64,000 bases of DNA from the NCBI GenBank assembly GCA_916048055.1, contig CAJZHL010000031.1, positions 310,001 to 374,000 of the forward strand, in the 5' to 3' direction. This document shows, piece by piece, positions 12,355 to 22,626 of this stretch; the stretch's first letter is position 1, and the number at the start of each line of letters is the position of its first letter. This stretch comes from Pedinophyceae sp. YPF-701. Taxonomy: Eukaryota; Chlorophyta; Pedinophyceae. Both the position numbers and the translations under genes were made by a program. A model generated the notes under the pieces. That model was not told the DNA's origin. It searched no databases and was given only the letters and a program-made list of their open reading frames with translations.

Positions 12355-14553
12355 TCAGATCGAGTCCAGCGCCTGGACGAAGTCCGCCCAGACGTCGTCG
12401 AAGTCCTCCACGCCGCACGAGTAGCGCACCATCGAGTCCTTGATGCCCAGCTTCGCGCGCCCCTCCGCGCCCTGGTCCCAGTACGAGATGATGGCCGGCT
12501 GCTCGATCAGCGACTCGACGCCGCCGAGCGAGGGCGCGATGTACGGCAGCTTGCACGCGTCGATGAAGTTCGACGTACGCTTCAGGTCGCCGTCCACCTC
12601 GAACGTCACCACGCCGCCAAACCCCTGCGACGCGACCACAATGTCCGGTGGGAGGGGGGGGTCAGCGTCAATCCGCGGCGGCGCGAGGGGGTGTCGGCGA
12701 AGGGGCCGCCGCAGCACGAGACCACGGTGGACACTCGAGACTGCGCGACGCGGGGGGTCTATCTGCGGCGGCGCAGCGCCCGGCAAAGGCGCGCAAGGCC
12801 ACGAGCCGGGCGCACGGCGGCGACGGCGGCGCCGGCCGCGAGCTCGCCGGGCGCGAGGGGGCGCGGGGGACGCACGTGCATCTGCTGCTTGGCGATCTCG
12901 TGGTCCGGATGGCTGGGGAGCCCCGGGTACCACACGCGCGCGATCTTGGGGTGCGCCTCGAGGCGCTTGGCGAGCTCGAGCGCGTTCTCGTTGACGTGGC
13001 GCACGCGCAGCCCGAGCGTCTTCATCCCGCGCATGACGAGCCACGCGGCGTGCGGGTCCACGACGCCGCCCAGGACCCCCTGCATGGCGCGCACCGCCTG
13101 CACGAGCTCGCGCTTGCCGGCGATGGCGCCGGCGAGGACGTCGTTGTGCCCGCCGAGGTACTTGGTGACGCTGTGGATGACGAGGTCCGCGCCGAGGTCC
13201 ACCGCGCGCTGGTTGATCGGCGTCGCGAAGGTGGAGTCGATGCACGACACGCACCCGTGCTCCTTGCACAGCGCTGCGACGCGGCGGGCGAACACACAGC
13301 ACGGGCGTGAGCGCGCGGGGGCGCAGGGGCTGCGGCGGAGGGCCGGCGCAGACGGCGTGCGCGACGGGCGAGGGGGAGCGCGGAGAGCAGCTGGGGGAGT
13401 GCGTGCCGTGCAGGGCGGCGGGGGCGCGGGGGGCGTACCGGAGATGCGCGGGACGTCGACGCAGCGCAGGTAGGGGTTGGTGGGGGACTCGGAGAAGTAG
13501 AGCGACACGTCGTGGTCCTTGAGCGCCTGTTCGAGCGCGTCGTAGTCCGAGGGGTCGATCACGGTCGCAGACACGCCCATGCGGGGCAGGACGGTCTGGA
13601 TGAACTGCCTCGTGCGCCGGTAGCAGTCTGCGCGGGCGCGGGGGCGCGTGGGCGGCGCGAGCGGTCGGAAGCGGGCCGGGGGCTGGTGGCGGTTGCGCCA
13701 GCCGTCGGCGCGCGTGCGCTCGCGGGCCGCGGGAGGCCGGGCGGTGCGGCGAGAGGCGGGGGGAGGGGCCGGGGGGCGCGTGTGGATGCGGGGCGGTGGC
13801 TCGCGGGGCGTGCGCGGGCGCGGAGGTGGCACGGAAGCAGCGAGAGGCTGAGGCGGGGGCGCCACGCGCTCGCGCTGGGGACGCGGGGCGGCGCGGGCGG
13901 GCGGCTGCGAGGTGCCGCATGGGTCGATGGCGCGCGGGGGCGCCCGGGGCGTGGCGGGCCGCGGCGGGCGCGCACGGCGCGCAGGCGGCCGACCTGGCCT
14001 GCAGAGGCGCTCCGTCCGCACCTGTGGTCGTGACGATGTGCCCCCCGGGCGGCACGAGCGCCAGCATCATCGTGGTCGACGAGTTCATGCCGGAGGCGGA
14101 CAGCAGGGCGTCCTCCGCGCCCTCGAGAGCGCGAATCTTCTCCTCGCAAGCCCGCGTGGTTGGGTTGCCGTAGCGCCCGTACTCGAACGAGCCGTAGGAG
14201 CCCTCCTGGTACGCGATGAGCTCGTCGCTGTCCCTAAACGTGAACGTGGAGGTCTGCACGATCGGCGTGGTGAGCGAGTCGGACACCCGCGGCCGCCCGT
14301 CGCGCTCGCCCGCGTGCACCGCCGCGGTGGACGAGTGCATGCTATTGGCGTTCGCCAGCTCGTCGAACGTCGCGCCGCTCCCGGCGGAGTACCCCGCGTC
14401 GCCGCCGGAGGAGGCGTGCGCGCGCCGCGCCTGGTGCGCCAGGCGCGCCCGGGCCGGGCGGGGGGCGGCGGCCAGGCGCGCCCAGGGGCGCCTGAGGGCC
14501 GCGGGGGCGAGCTGGGGGCTGCTCAGGCCATCGCGCAGCGCGGACATCACCAT
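12355..14553 (-). CDS. CGS1: Cystathionine gamma-synthase, plastid type
   Basis: PLP enzyme that condenses O-phosphohomoserine (the plant substrate) with cysteine to give cystathionine, the committed step of methionine synthesis, expected in the plastid. Four exons on the minus strand, 14022-14553, 13439-13627, 12876-13273 and 12355-12624, give 462 residues with all phases matching. Residues about 1-65 are Arg/Ala-rich and transit-peptide-like. The core follows plant CGS closely: YGRYGNPTTR, GGHIVTTTD, FSESPTNPYLRCVD, the PLP lysine in HSVTKYLGGHNDV (about residue 278), YPGLPSHPDH, GFGGVVTFEVDGD, and the ending VEDFDD...QALDSI. I chose the start at 14553; the frame stays open upstream. Cystathionine beta- and gamma-lyases are related, but the end sequence favours the synthase. 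Confidence 0.93.
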   Translation of the reverse strand: MVMSALRDGLSSPQLAPAALRRPWARLAAAPRPARARLAHQARRAHASSGGDAGYSAGSGATFDELANANSMHSSTAAVHAGERDGRPRVSDSLTTPIVQTSTFTFRDSDELIAYQEGSYGSFEYGRYGNPTTRACEEKIRALEGAEDALLSASGMNSSTTMMLALVPPGGHIVTTTGADGAPLQARSAACAPCAPAAARHAPGAPARHRPMRHLAAARPRRPASPARARGAPASASRCFRATSAPAHAPRATAPHPHAPPGPSPRLSPHRPASRGPRAHARRRLAQPPPAPGPLPTARAAHAPPRPRRLLPAHEAVHPDRPAPHGRVCDRDRPLGLRRARTGAQGPRRVALLLRVPHQPLPALRRRPAHLRYAPRAPAALHGTHSPSCSPRSPSPVAHAVCAGPPPQPLRPRALTPVLCVRPPRRSAVQGARVRVVHRLHLRDADQPARGGPRRGPRHPQRHQVPRRAQRRPRRRHRRQARARAGGARHAGGPGRRRGPARRVARHARDEDARAARAPRQRERARARQAPRGAPQDRARVVPGAPQPSGPRDRQAADARASPAPPRARRARGRRRRRRRAPGSWPCAPLPGAAPPQIDPPRRAVSSVHRGLVLRRPLRRHPLAPPRIDADPPLPPDIVVASQGFGGVVTFEVDGDLKRTSNFIDACKLPYIAPSLGGVESLIEQPAIISYWDQGAEGRAKLGIKDSMVRYSCGVEDFDDVWADFVQALDSI

Positions 14554-15295
14554 CTGGAGTGCGCGCGTGGGGGCAGGGGCGCCGGTGCAGACGGCGCTGG
14601 TGCGGGTGAGGCCGTGGAAGGGAACGGAGTTGCGCTGCCGTCGAGCTCTCACTCGATTGCCCAAGGGCCTCGGGCAGTGCGTTCGACAAGGTGAGAATGT
14701 TTTACGCCGGCGCGCCCGCGGGCCGCCGCCCCTCGAGCCCGGACGCACCGCTCCGGACGGCCCCCCCCAACGACCCGTCGTACACCTCACACTGGCCGCA
14801 CCCGGACGCCCGCGGACGTTGCCGCGGCGCGCGCCCAGCGCCGGCGAGTATCCGCACGCGAACCCCGCGACGTCCTCTGTGTCATCAACAGCACCTAGTC
14901 CCGTCGTGTGTGTGTGTGGTACCTCTGCACTGTGCCTCCTCCCCCGCACCGTGCCCGGTCGCTCCGCGGCGCAATCAGCGCCTTGAGAGGGCGCAGCAGG
15001 AGTGGGACACGGCGGTGTCCGCACGGTATCGCGGCCGCGGGAACACCGACGTCGGTGTCCGGGGCACCTGGCGCTGCGCATATTGCGCCCCGCAGCCCGA
15101 CGCGCGCGATATACCGCAGCGCTCGACCCGAGGTTTTGAGTTCCGGATAGTCCGCGAGGTCCCGGTGCTGCCGTCTGCCCTCGCAACGGCCTGGGCGCTC
15201 GGAGCAGGCAGTGCGTTGGTGGCGCGCTGCATGCGCGTTGGGGGGCCGCTGGAGAGGCAGTGAGGCGCGCCGCCGGGCGCGGTGGGTGAGGCGCG
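14554..15295. other. Divergent promoter region
   Basis: This region separates the 5' ends of two genes that point away from each other, cystathionine gamma-synthase (-) and the FG-GAP protein (+). It should therefore hold both promoters. A short GT dinucleotide run lies near 14905-14919. No gene was recognised. Confidence 0.45.
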
Positions 15296-18200
15296 ATGTT
15301 GCTGCGCAGGGACTTCTTCGCCATCGTGCTCTCCATCGTCACGGTGTACATCTCGCTGCAAGGCGACGGCGTGGTGTCCTTCCGGCCGGCGTGGTTCCAC
15401 CCGCTCGAAGACCTCTCCCGCGTCATCCTCGAGCTCGGTGAGCCCACACGCCAGCCGCGCAGCGCCCGTCGCAGATGGCTGCCCCCACGCGGCGCCTCGG
15501 TGGCGCCCCCTGCAGCGCCGGTCCTGCTGCCCAGCATTGCTCGGCGCGCCCCCGGACGACTCGTTGCTGCGCGTCGCCGCGCTCAAAGCAGCGGCGGTGA
15601 CGCGCGAAGCGCCTACGCGTCCGCGCAGAGGGGGCCGGGGAGGCGCTGCCACGGCCCGTGTCTGCGGACCTGAACGGTGATGGCTACTACGAGCTCGTGG
15701 TGGCCACGCACGACAACAAACTCCAAGTCATCAACCCCAAGCCAGCGTCCAGAGGACCCAAGGGCGGCTACGCGCCCGTGGAGGTCCTCAAGGAGATCGA
15801 AATCGAAGCGCGACCCGGCCTCTCCGCCAAGGACCCCGCGTTCAGGTGCGCCCGCCGCCCCCCCACGCCCCGCACGGCCGCCACCTCTGCACCTCAGACT
15901 GAAGGGCCCCGTCCAGGCGCCAGCGCCGCCCGCTGCGCCCGCCCCCGGCCGGCCCGGACCACTCCTGACGCCGCTTCGTGTGCTGCGTGCGCAGGCCGGT
16001 GACGATCGCGACGGGCTACATCGACCCCCCCAGCGAGGACCTCGTGCGCGCGCTCCGCAAGCAGGTCGTGGTGGTCGTCACGGCGGGGTACAAGGTCCTG
16101 TGCTACGACCACAACCTGAGGCTGTTGTGGACGCACGAGATCGCGCGGTACCTCCCGCGGAACGCGCGGTTCCGGGAGGCGGCCGCGGTGATCTCGGAGC
16201 AGCGCATCCGCGGCACCGACAAGACGGACCGAGGCAGCATCGTCATCGCAGGTGCGACGCGGCGACCGCGACGACGGTGTGCGCCGGTGGTCGCGCTGCG
16301 TGGCCGCTGGCGGCGTGGCGCGCAGGGGGGCGTGGCGCGTCCGTGGTGTTCGTGCGTGGCGTGGCGTCGCGGGCGCTGACGTGGCGCGTTTGTCGTTTCT
16401 GGAACGCGCAGCGAGCCTGGAGCTGGGCGCGGTGGGGGACGACAGCGCGACGGGCGGCGGCGGCGACGCGCTGAACGTCGAGCTCATGCGCGAGCAGATC
16501 GAGAAGAACGCGGCGGGGGCGGCCGGGCTCGGGGGCGCGAATCGCCGCCGCGGGCGCGCGCCCCTGCAGCTGAGCGCCGACAAGCTGCGCGGGGGCGGTT
16601 CCGGCGCCGCGAACGGCGAGGCCGGGGACGACAAGGTCTGGGGCGTCGACGCCGGCGCGGACGTGGACGACGACACGCAGCGGCTCGGCGCGGACACCTC
16701 CCGTCAGACTGCGTTCTACGCCTTCGAGGGGGGCAAGGGGGTGTTCCGATGGTCCCGGGACAGCGTGGACTACCACAGGTACGGCACGGTGCCCGCGCGC
16801 AACGGCGCGTGCCCAGAGCGGTGCTCGCGGCAGCCCGTGACGAGCGCGGCACCTTCAAATAGCGAATCATGGTTGCGGCGCGCGCGGCTTGCAGGGATGT
16901 CCCCGCGGCGGCCTGACCTTGCCGCTCGCGCGCGGGTTTACCTGTTCCTGCAGGATCACGGAGGGTCGCGGGGCGTCCGCGGACATGCTGGAGCCGCAGC
17001 AGAACTACAAGCTGACAGCGGAGGCACTCGTGGACACCACGGTCGACCAGGACTGCTCGTCGTACCGCGAGTCGCTGCTGATCCACGCCCTGCCGCACCG
17101 CTGGACGGGCCTCTACGACACGCAGCTGCACCTGGCGCACTTCGTGAAGCACAAGCACCGCACGGGGCAGAAGGGGAAGCAGAAGGTCGCCGAGGTCGGG
17201 GCGCGGGCGACGGCGCGCGCCGGAGCGACGGGCGGAGGCTCGGACGCCGGTAGCCTCGCCGGTGCGGTGGTCGCCGGCGCCGTGGACGGCCTAGCGGAGG
17301 CGATTGCGGGCGGCGAGAGGGGCTTGCCGCGCAAGGACGCCGCGGGGGCGCAGAGCGCGCAGGCGGACGACGCGACGCCGAACGCGATCGTCGCGCACCT
17401 CAGGGACGGCGTCGTCGTGCTGGACTTCGCGTCGGGCCGCCCGATGTGCTCCTTGCAGATGGAGCGCAACCAAGTGCACGTCGACCTCAACTCGGACGGC
17501 GTCGTGGACCACGTGGCGGCCGTGCCGGGCAAGCGGCACCAGACGGATCTTCTCCCGCCGGGGCACCGCGGGATGCGCGGGTGCTGGGCGGTGGTGACGT
17601 CGGGCATCGCGCAGGAGCTGCCGCTGTTCAACGGGACGATATGCCGGCACGGGAGCATCGGGGGGCCGCGGAACCAGCACAACGTCGTCCTCGTGAACGA
17701 CCCCACGCGGGATGCCGTCGAGGTGAGCCCCCGCGGCCGGCGCCAACAATGCTCGCAACGCCCACACGCTTTGCGCGCGAATCACCGAACGCGCCGTGGA
17801 CGCTGCGATGCATCGCAGCACGAGGCAGAGCGCGTGCATGCCGCACGTGCCTGGCACGTGACTCACGCCGTGCCCCGGCGCCGTCACTCTGTCGCTCGCA
17901 GGTCGCAGCGCCAACGGTGCTACCGCTGCCGAGGCAGGCGTGGCGCGACGACTCGGCGCCGTCGATCGCGGTCTTCCTCACCAGCCGCGGGGAGATCATG
18001 GCGTACGACACCGCGGGCCGCGAGTCCTTCCACGTGTTCACGTCCGTCGCGTGGGACAACGACCCTGGGATGCAGGACTCCCACCGCATCCGGCCGACGC
18101 TCTCGGCCTTCCCGCTCGTGCGCCACTCGACGCAGTTCGTCGTCGTGGCCGCCGGCGCGCACACCGCGTCGGTCGTCTCCGCGACAGGTACGGCGCCCCG

Positions 18201-18575
18201 ACACGAGCGAGCGACCGCAATCGTGGCCGTTGCGGAGCCGCGCCGCCGCGTGTGTGCTCAGCAGCTGATGTAGAGCATGCTGAGCTTGATTCTCGTCGGT
18301 TTCGGTGCGTCGCAGGGCACGTGCTGCAAAACATCGACCTACCGGCGGTTCCCGTGCAGCCGCTCGTGGCGATCGACTTTGACGGGAACGGGCTGTCTGA
18401 CCTGCTGTTGATGACGCAGGACGGGCTGTACGCGCTGGCGCAGGTGCCGACGCCCGGCGGCCTGCCGTTCCAGGCGCTGGTGGCGTGTCTGATGGTCGCG
18501 ATGGTGGCGGTGTTCTGGCAGAACCAGGGCGGCAGCGGGGGGGGGCGGCTGCGGTCGACGGAGCGGGCCGACTGA
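15296..18575 (+). CDS. FG-GAP repeat membrane protein, plant type
   Basis: Homologue of the plant FG-GAP repeat protein typified by Arabidopsis At3g51050, whose function is poorly known. Seven exons, 15296-15437, 15629-15845, 15995-16251, 16412-16778, 16954-17722, 17902-18187 and 18316-18575, all join in phase to give 765 residues. An N-terminal membrane anchor (RDFFAIVLSIVTVYISLQ) is followed by SFRPAWFH, as in the plant protein. Beta-propeller blades carry Ca-binding FG-GAP/VCBS-like loops: ADLNGDGYYELVVAT, DLNSDGVVDHVAA and DFDGNGLSDLLL. A second hydrophobic segment (ALVACLMVAMVAVFW) sits near the C-terminus. The bulk probably faces the secretory lumen or the cell exterior. One disordered Gly/Ala-rich insert lies in exon 4. 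Homology rests on remembered motifs and is strong at the N-terminus. Confidence 0.88.
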
Positions 18576-18963
18576 GCGACAAGGCTGCGCCTGTGAGCCA
18601 GCTGCCCAGAGCGTGCGCGAACGTGCCTCGCCGGGCGACACCGTGCTGGTGTCTGCGTGGAACAGTTCGAGGGCGTACGCGCTGACGCAGAGGGCCGTGC
18701 GGGCCTACGCCGATGACCCAGCGCTTCTTCGTGACACGAACGTGCTCCTGCGACGCCCCGGATGCTGCGGCGGAGCCCAACTGCACAGCGACCATGCATG
18801 CCTGCTTGATAGACCGCCGCACGTGCTGGCCCTCACACCCGCGAGCAGCTCTCTACCGCCGCGGAACCCCAGCAACCGCGACCAGATCTGGCCACCGGCC
18901 GCGCAGCCCAGCCCGTCAGCGCTCCACCCACCCCCCACACACCCCCAGCGCACGTGCGAGCCC
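18576..18963. other. Convergent intergenic spacer
   Basis: This spacer separates the stop codons of the FG-GAP gene (+) and O-acetylserine (thiol) lyase (-). Nothing coding was recognised. It should contain the two transcript ends. Confidence 0.4.
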
Positions 18964-19300
18964 TCACTTCGACGGCACGAACCACTCCCGCCCGGCGATG
19001 TCGACGAACTTGATGCGCTCGTCTACGCCCAGCTTCGCGCACTCCTCCCGCACCTCGGCGAACAGCGCCGTCGACAGGTAGCGCTCCCCAAACGAGGGAA
19101 TGACCACGACGATCAGCTTGCCCGCCGCCTCGGGGCGCTCCGCGATGCGCTTCGCGGCCTCGACCGCCGCGCCGGACGAGATCCCGCAGAACACCCCCTC
19201 CTCCGCCGCCAGCCGCCGCGCCATGGCCAGCGCCGCCTGCGAGTCCACCTGGACCACCTCGTCGTAGACGTTCGTGTTCAGCACGCCCGGGACGAACCCC

Positions 19301-19332
<32 letters not shown>

Positions 19333-20509
19333 GGAGCCCCCCGAGAGCACGGGCGACTCGACGGGCTCCACGGCGACGATCTTCACCCCGGGGGACTGCT
19401 CCTTCAAGTACTCCCCCGCGCCGGTGATCGTGCCGCCCGTGCCGACGCCCGCGACGAGGTACGCGACCTGCCCCGCGGTGTCCCGCCAGATCTCGGGCCC
19501 CGTCGTCGCGTAGTGGATGTTGCGGTTCGCCACGTTCTCAAACTGCTGCAGAATGTGCGAGTTCGGGGTCTTCGCGGCGAGCTGCTTGGCCTTGTCGACC
19601 GCGCCCTTCATGCCCTTCGCGGGGTCCGTCAGGACGAGCTCGGCGCCGAACGCGCGGAACAGGATGCGCCGCTCGACGGACATGGACGCGGGCATCGTCA
19701 GAATCAGCCTGCAGCGCGGACGGGCGGGCGAGCTCGCTGATTCCACTCCGCTGCCCGCAGGCTGCTGTCCTGGGGACAAGGCAGACGCCGGAGCGAGGCG
19801 TGCGGTCGCGACGCCACAGCGGGAGCTGCGCTACCGGTGCCAGGGGGTACGCGGCGGCGCGCGAGGCTGGGTGGATGTAAACCGGGACGCCGCGGTGGGG
19901 GTGGGCACGGGGCGCACTTGTAGCCCTTGGCGGCCGCGACCCAGGCGAGTCCGATCCCGGTGTTCCCGGACGTGGGCTCGATGAGCGTGGTGGTGCCGGG
20001 CGTGATGAGGCCCGCCTCCTCGGCCTCCTCAATCATGTTGACGCCGATGCGGTCCTTGACGCTGCACGCCGGCTCCATCATCTCCAGCTTCGCGGCGATG
20101 CGCCCGCCCGCCCCGGGAGCGATCTGCGTGAAGTGCACCCATGGGGAGGCACGTGGGAACGGTGCGGGGCGCTGGGGCCGCGCGGGCGACGGAGCCGCGT
20201 GGGCTAGTATCGCTGGGGTGTGGTGATGGGGGCGGATCTCGCATGGACCGCGTGGGGGCGCTGTGCGGTGGTGGTGTGGCCTGTGTGACCTGGGCTGGCG
20301 CGCACCTTGTCCAGGAAGGCCATGGGGGTGTCGCCGATGAGCTCCGTGACGCTGTCAGCGATCTTCTTGCTGTTCTTGGTCACGCGCTGGCCGGCGCGGC
20401 ACTGCACCGCCCGCCGCGGCCCGCTCCTGGCCACACCAGCGCGGCACGACACAGCGCCCGCAGGGGCGCGAACGGCCTGCATGGCGCCTTCTGCGGTCGC
20501 AACAGGCAT
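18964..20509 (-). CDS. OASTL: O-acetylserine (thiol) lyase (cysteine synthase), plastid-like
   Basis: PLP enzyme that makes cysteine from O-acetylserine and sulfide. Three minus-strand exons, 20306-20509, 19918-20123 and 18964-19708, give 384 residues with matching phases. An Ala/Arg-rich leader of about 45 residues, consistent with plastid targeting, precedes the conserved start [15 protein letters not shown]. Signatures in order are the PLP lysine in [10 protein letters not shown] (about residue 91), the substrate loop PTSGNTGIG, the [13 protein letters not shown] junction, the phosphate loop [10 protein letters not shown], and GISSGAA with the PLP-ring serine. The length fits plastid OASTL (near 390) rather than the cytosolic form (near 322). 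The start at 20509 is a choice; the frame stays open upstream and a nearby Met at 20482 is also possible. Its product feeds the cystathionine gamma-synthase 4 kb away. Confidence 0.93.
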
Positions 20510-21175
20510 GTCCGGGTATGTGTGCACGTGCTCGGTGCCGCACGCGGCGGCGTCGCTGCCTCCGCTGCGCGTGCGGGGCCCCTGTTGCAGTGACGGGAGG
20601 TGGTAGGGCGGCGCGGGAGGTTGTGCGAAACACGGCCCGCGGCGCGAGGCAGCTTCGGCCCGTTTCCAGCGGTATGCTGCAAGTTCCCGCCAGCAGAGGG
20701 GCCTCGCGCGTCGAGGCAGCTCGCGGGGCGTCGGCGGCAAGAGGCGGTTGCGCTGGCCCGTCGCCGCCCCGCCGCTCCTGCGCGCCCGAGCGCCTAACAC
20801 CCCCCCATCTCGCAGCCATCCACCAGGCACGGCCCGTTCATGCCACGAGGCACCTTTCTCATACTTTCTAGACTCACCTGTCGCTGTAAACGTCCACACA
20901 CACACACACGCGTACTGCGACTCGTTGCCGGCGAACCCTCTTCCTCCCTCGGACACTCGCTCTGCGCACTCCCTGGCCGCGTCGGCGGGCGGCCCCTCGT
21001 TGCCCCGCTGAGCACCGCAGCGCCTGAGGCGGCCTCCAACCCACCCGCCGAGCGCGCGCGGCCAGGTATGACCCCGGAGCCAGGACAGGCGCCACATAGG
21101 GCCCTGCGGCGCCAGCGTCCTCGCACTCCGCGCTGCACTGACTGTGCCAAGCTCGCCCAGGGGCTCAGATCCGCG
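20510..21175. other. Divergent promoter region with CA tract
   Basis: Shared 5' flank of O-acetylserine (thiol) lyase (-) and ERV1 (+). A CA dinucleotide run lies at about 20895-20909. No gene was recognised. Confidence 0.45.
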
Positions 21176-22267
21176 ATGCACGGCCCGCTTATGCCGATTC
21201 CCCCACCACGCAACCTTCAGCAGCCAAGCTCAGGGTCTAGACGCCCGTCCAGGTAAGGATATAGCGCCGCCTAGCTTCGCACGAAAGCACAGGACGGACG
21301 TCCGCGAGACTCGCGACCTGTTGTTGCGCTGTGCACGTCCTGGAAGGGCACAATCCTTCCTCCTACACAATCCCGCCTGCCGCAGCTGTTGCTGGCTTTT
21401 TCTGCGCATGTGCGATGCCTGTGATGATACGAACAGCACTGGTCCTGGATCTCGCTGGCAGAATATAGCCTCCCATCCCGTGCTTCCGAGTGCAGGCGCT
21501 CAGCCAGGCACGAGGCGTTTGGGAGCGCCGCGGCGCTCGCCACGCCCGCGATAGCGGCCATCGACCCCGCGTCGAACCCTATCACGGCTGTCGCGGACAG
21601 AATTCTGCGGACCCTGGGCCTGACCGGCGCGCGCGAGCTCGCCGACCCCGAGGGCGCAGTGCTGGGCGTCGCGCCCCCCGGCAGCCTCCGCGGCGGCTAC
21701 TCCCAGGCGCCCGTCACCAAGTCCGAGATCGGGCGCGCCACCTGGACCTTCCTCCACTCGGTCGCCGCCGACTTCCCAGGTCCGCAGCAATTCGACCAGA
21801 CACAACCCTGCTCCTGTTTACGCACATTCTGCGTCGCAAACGCCGCCGAACGAAACGGACGCCGCGCGCCCATACAGCCGCGTGGCGGGCGAGCTCCCGC
21901 GCCGTGCCGCGGAGCTCGAGGGCCTGAACTTGGAGCATCACCACGAGGCATCGTGTTTTTTGTGTTGCTGCGCGCAGAGCGGCCCAGTGCGCGGGACAAG
22001 CGCGACGCGCGGTGCCTGATGGACCTCCTGACGCGGCGGTACCCGTGCGAGGAGTGCCGGAAGCACTTCGCGGAGATCATCCGGTCAAACCCCCCCCGGG
22101 TAGAATCTGGAAAGGATTTTCGCATGTGGATGTGCCACGTGCACAACATCGTGAACCGCAGCATCGGGAAGCCCGCGTTCAACTGCGACATGGTCGCGCA
22201 CCGCTGGGGCGAGGTGGACTGCGAGGGCTCCCTCTGCAACGTTGGCCAGGCCGGCGGAGGGCGGTAG
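21176..22267 (+). CDS. ERV1: ERV1/ALR FAD-linked sulfhydryl oxidase
   Basis: Sulfhydryl oxidase of the mitochondrial intermembrane space that reoxidises Mia40 and passes electrons to cytochrome c. Three exons, 21176-21252, 21496-21779 and 21978-22267, give 216 residues; the first exon ends in a textbook AG/GTAAGG donor and matches phase. The FAD domain shows VTKSEIGRATWTFLHS, the active-site pair YPCEEC (about residues 144 and 147), NPPRVES and the FAD-binding run MWMCHVHNIVNRSIGKPAFNC. The shuttle cysteines are C-terminal (CEGSLC, CX4C, about 202-207), the arrangement known for plant ERV1 and not the N-terminal CXXC of yeast and animals. The start could be the ATG at 21176 or at 21191. Confidence 0.92.
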
Positions 22268-22626
22268 CGCCGCCGTCGCTGTCGCCCCGCGCCCCCGCGG
22301 CGCCGGCACGGGTGGATCGGACCACCCGGCAGCTCATGAGGCGACCGAGCGTCGCGCTGCGTCCTGGCGGCGCCCGGACGCGCCACAACGCAACCACTTG
22401 TACTCGCAGTTTTGCCTTGACCTGCACAGCGGATTGTGACGTGTTTCGCGCGCGCGGCAGTGTCACCAGAGACCGCGAGGCTGTCGCCTGATCTCTCGTG
22501 CCACGGCTTGGCCCTTCGGACTACCCCGCTGCTGCCCGTCTCATGCAACCGCGCATGGTTGCGCCGCTTAGATCCCCCCCTTCGTTTCAGGCGACGGACT
22601 CAAGCCGGTGCGTGAGGCGCTGCGTC
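22268..22626. other. Convergent intergenic spacer
   Basis: This spacer lies between the stop codons of ERV1 (+) and MAEA (-). No coding signal was seen; both transcript ends should lie here. Confidence 0.4.

Noticed and set aside
12355-15537. Single 1060-codon minus-strand frame as one uninterrupted gene
   Set aside because: The cystathionine gamma-synthase parts are separated by Pro/Ala-rich stretches bounded by GT and AG. Removing these restores a continuous match to the family, so they are introns.
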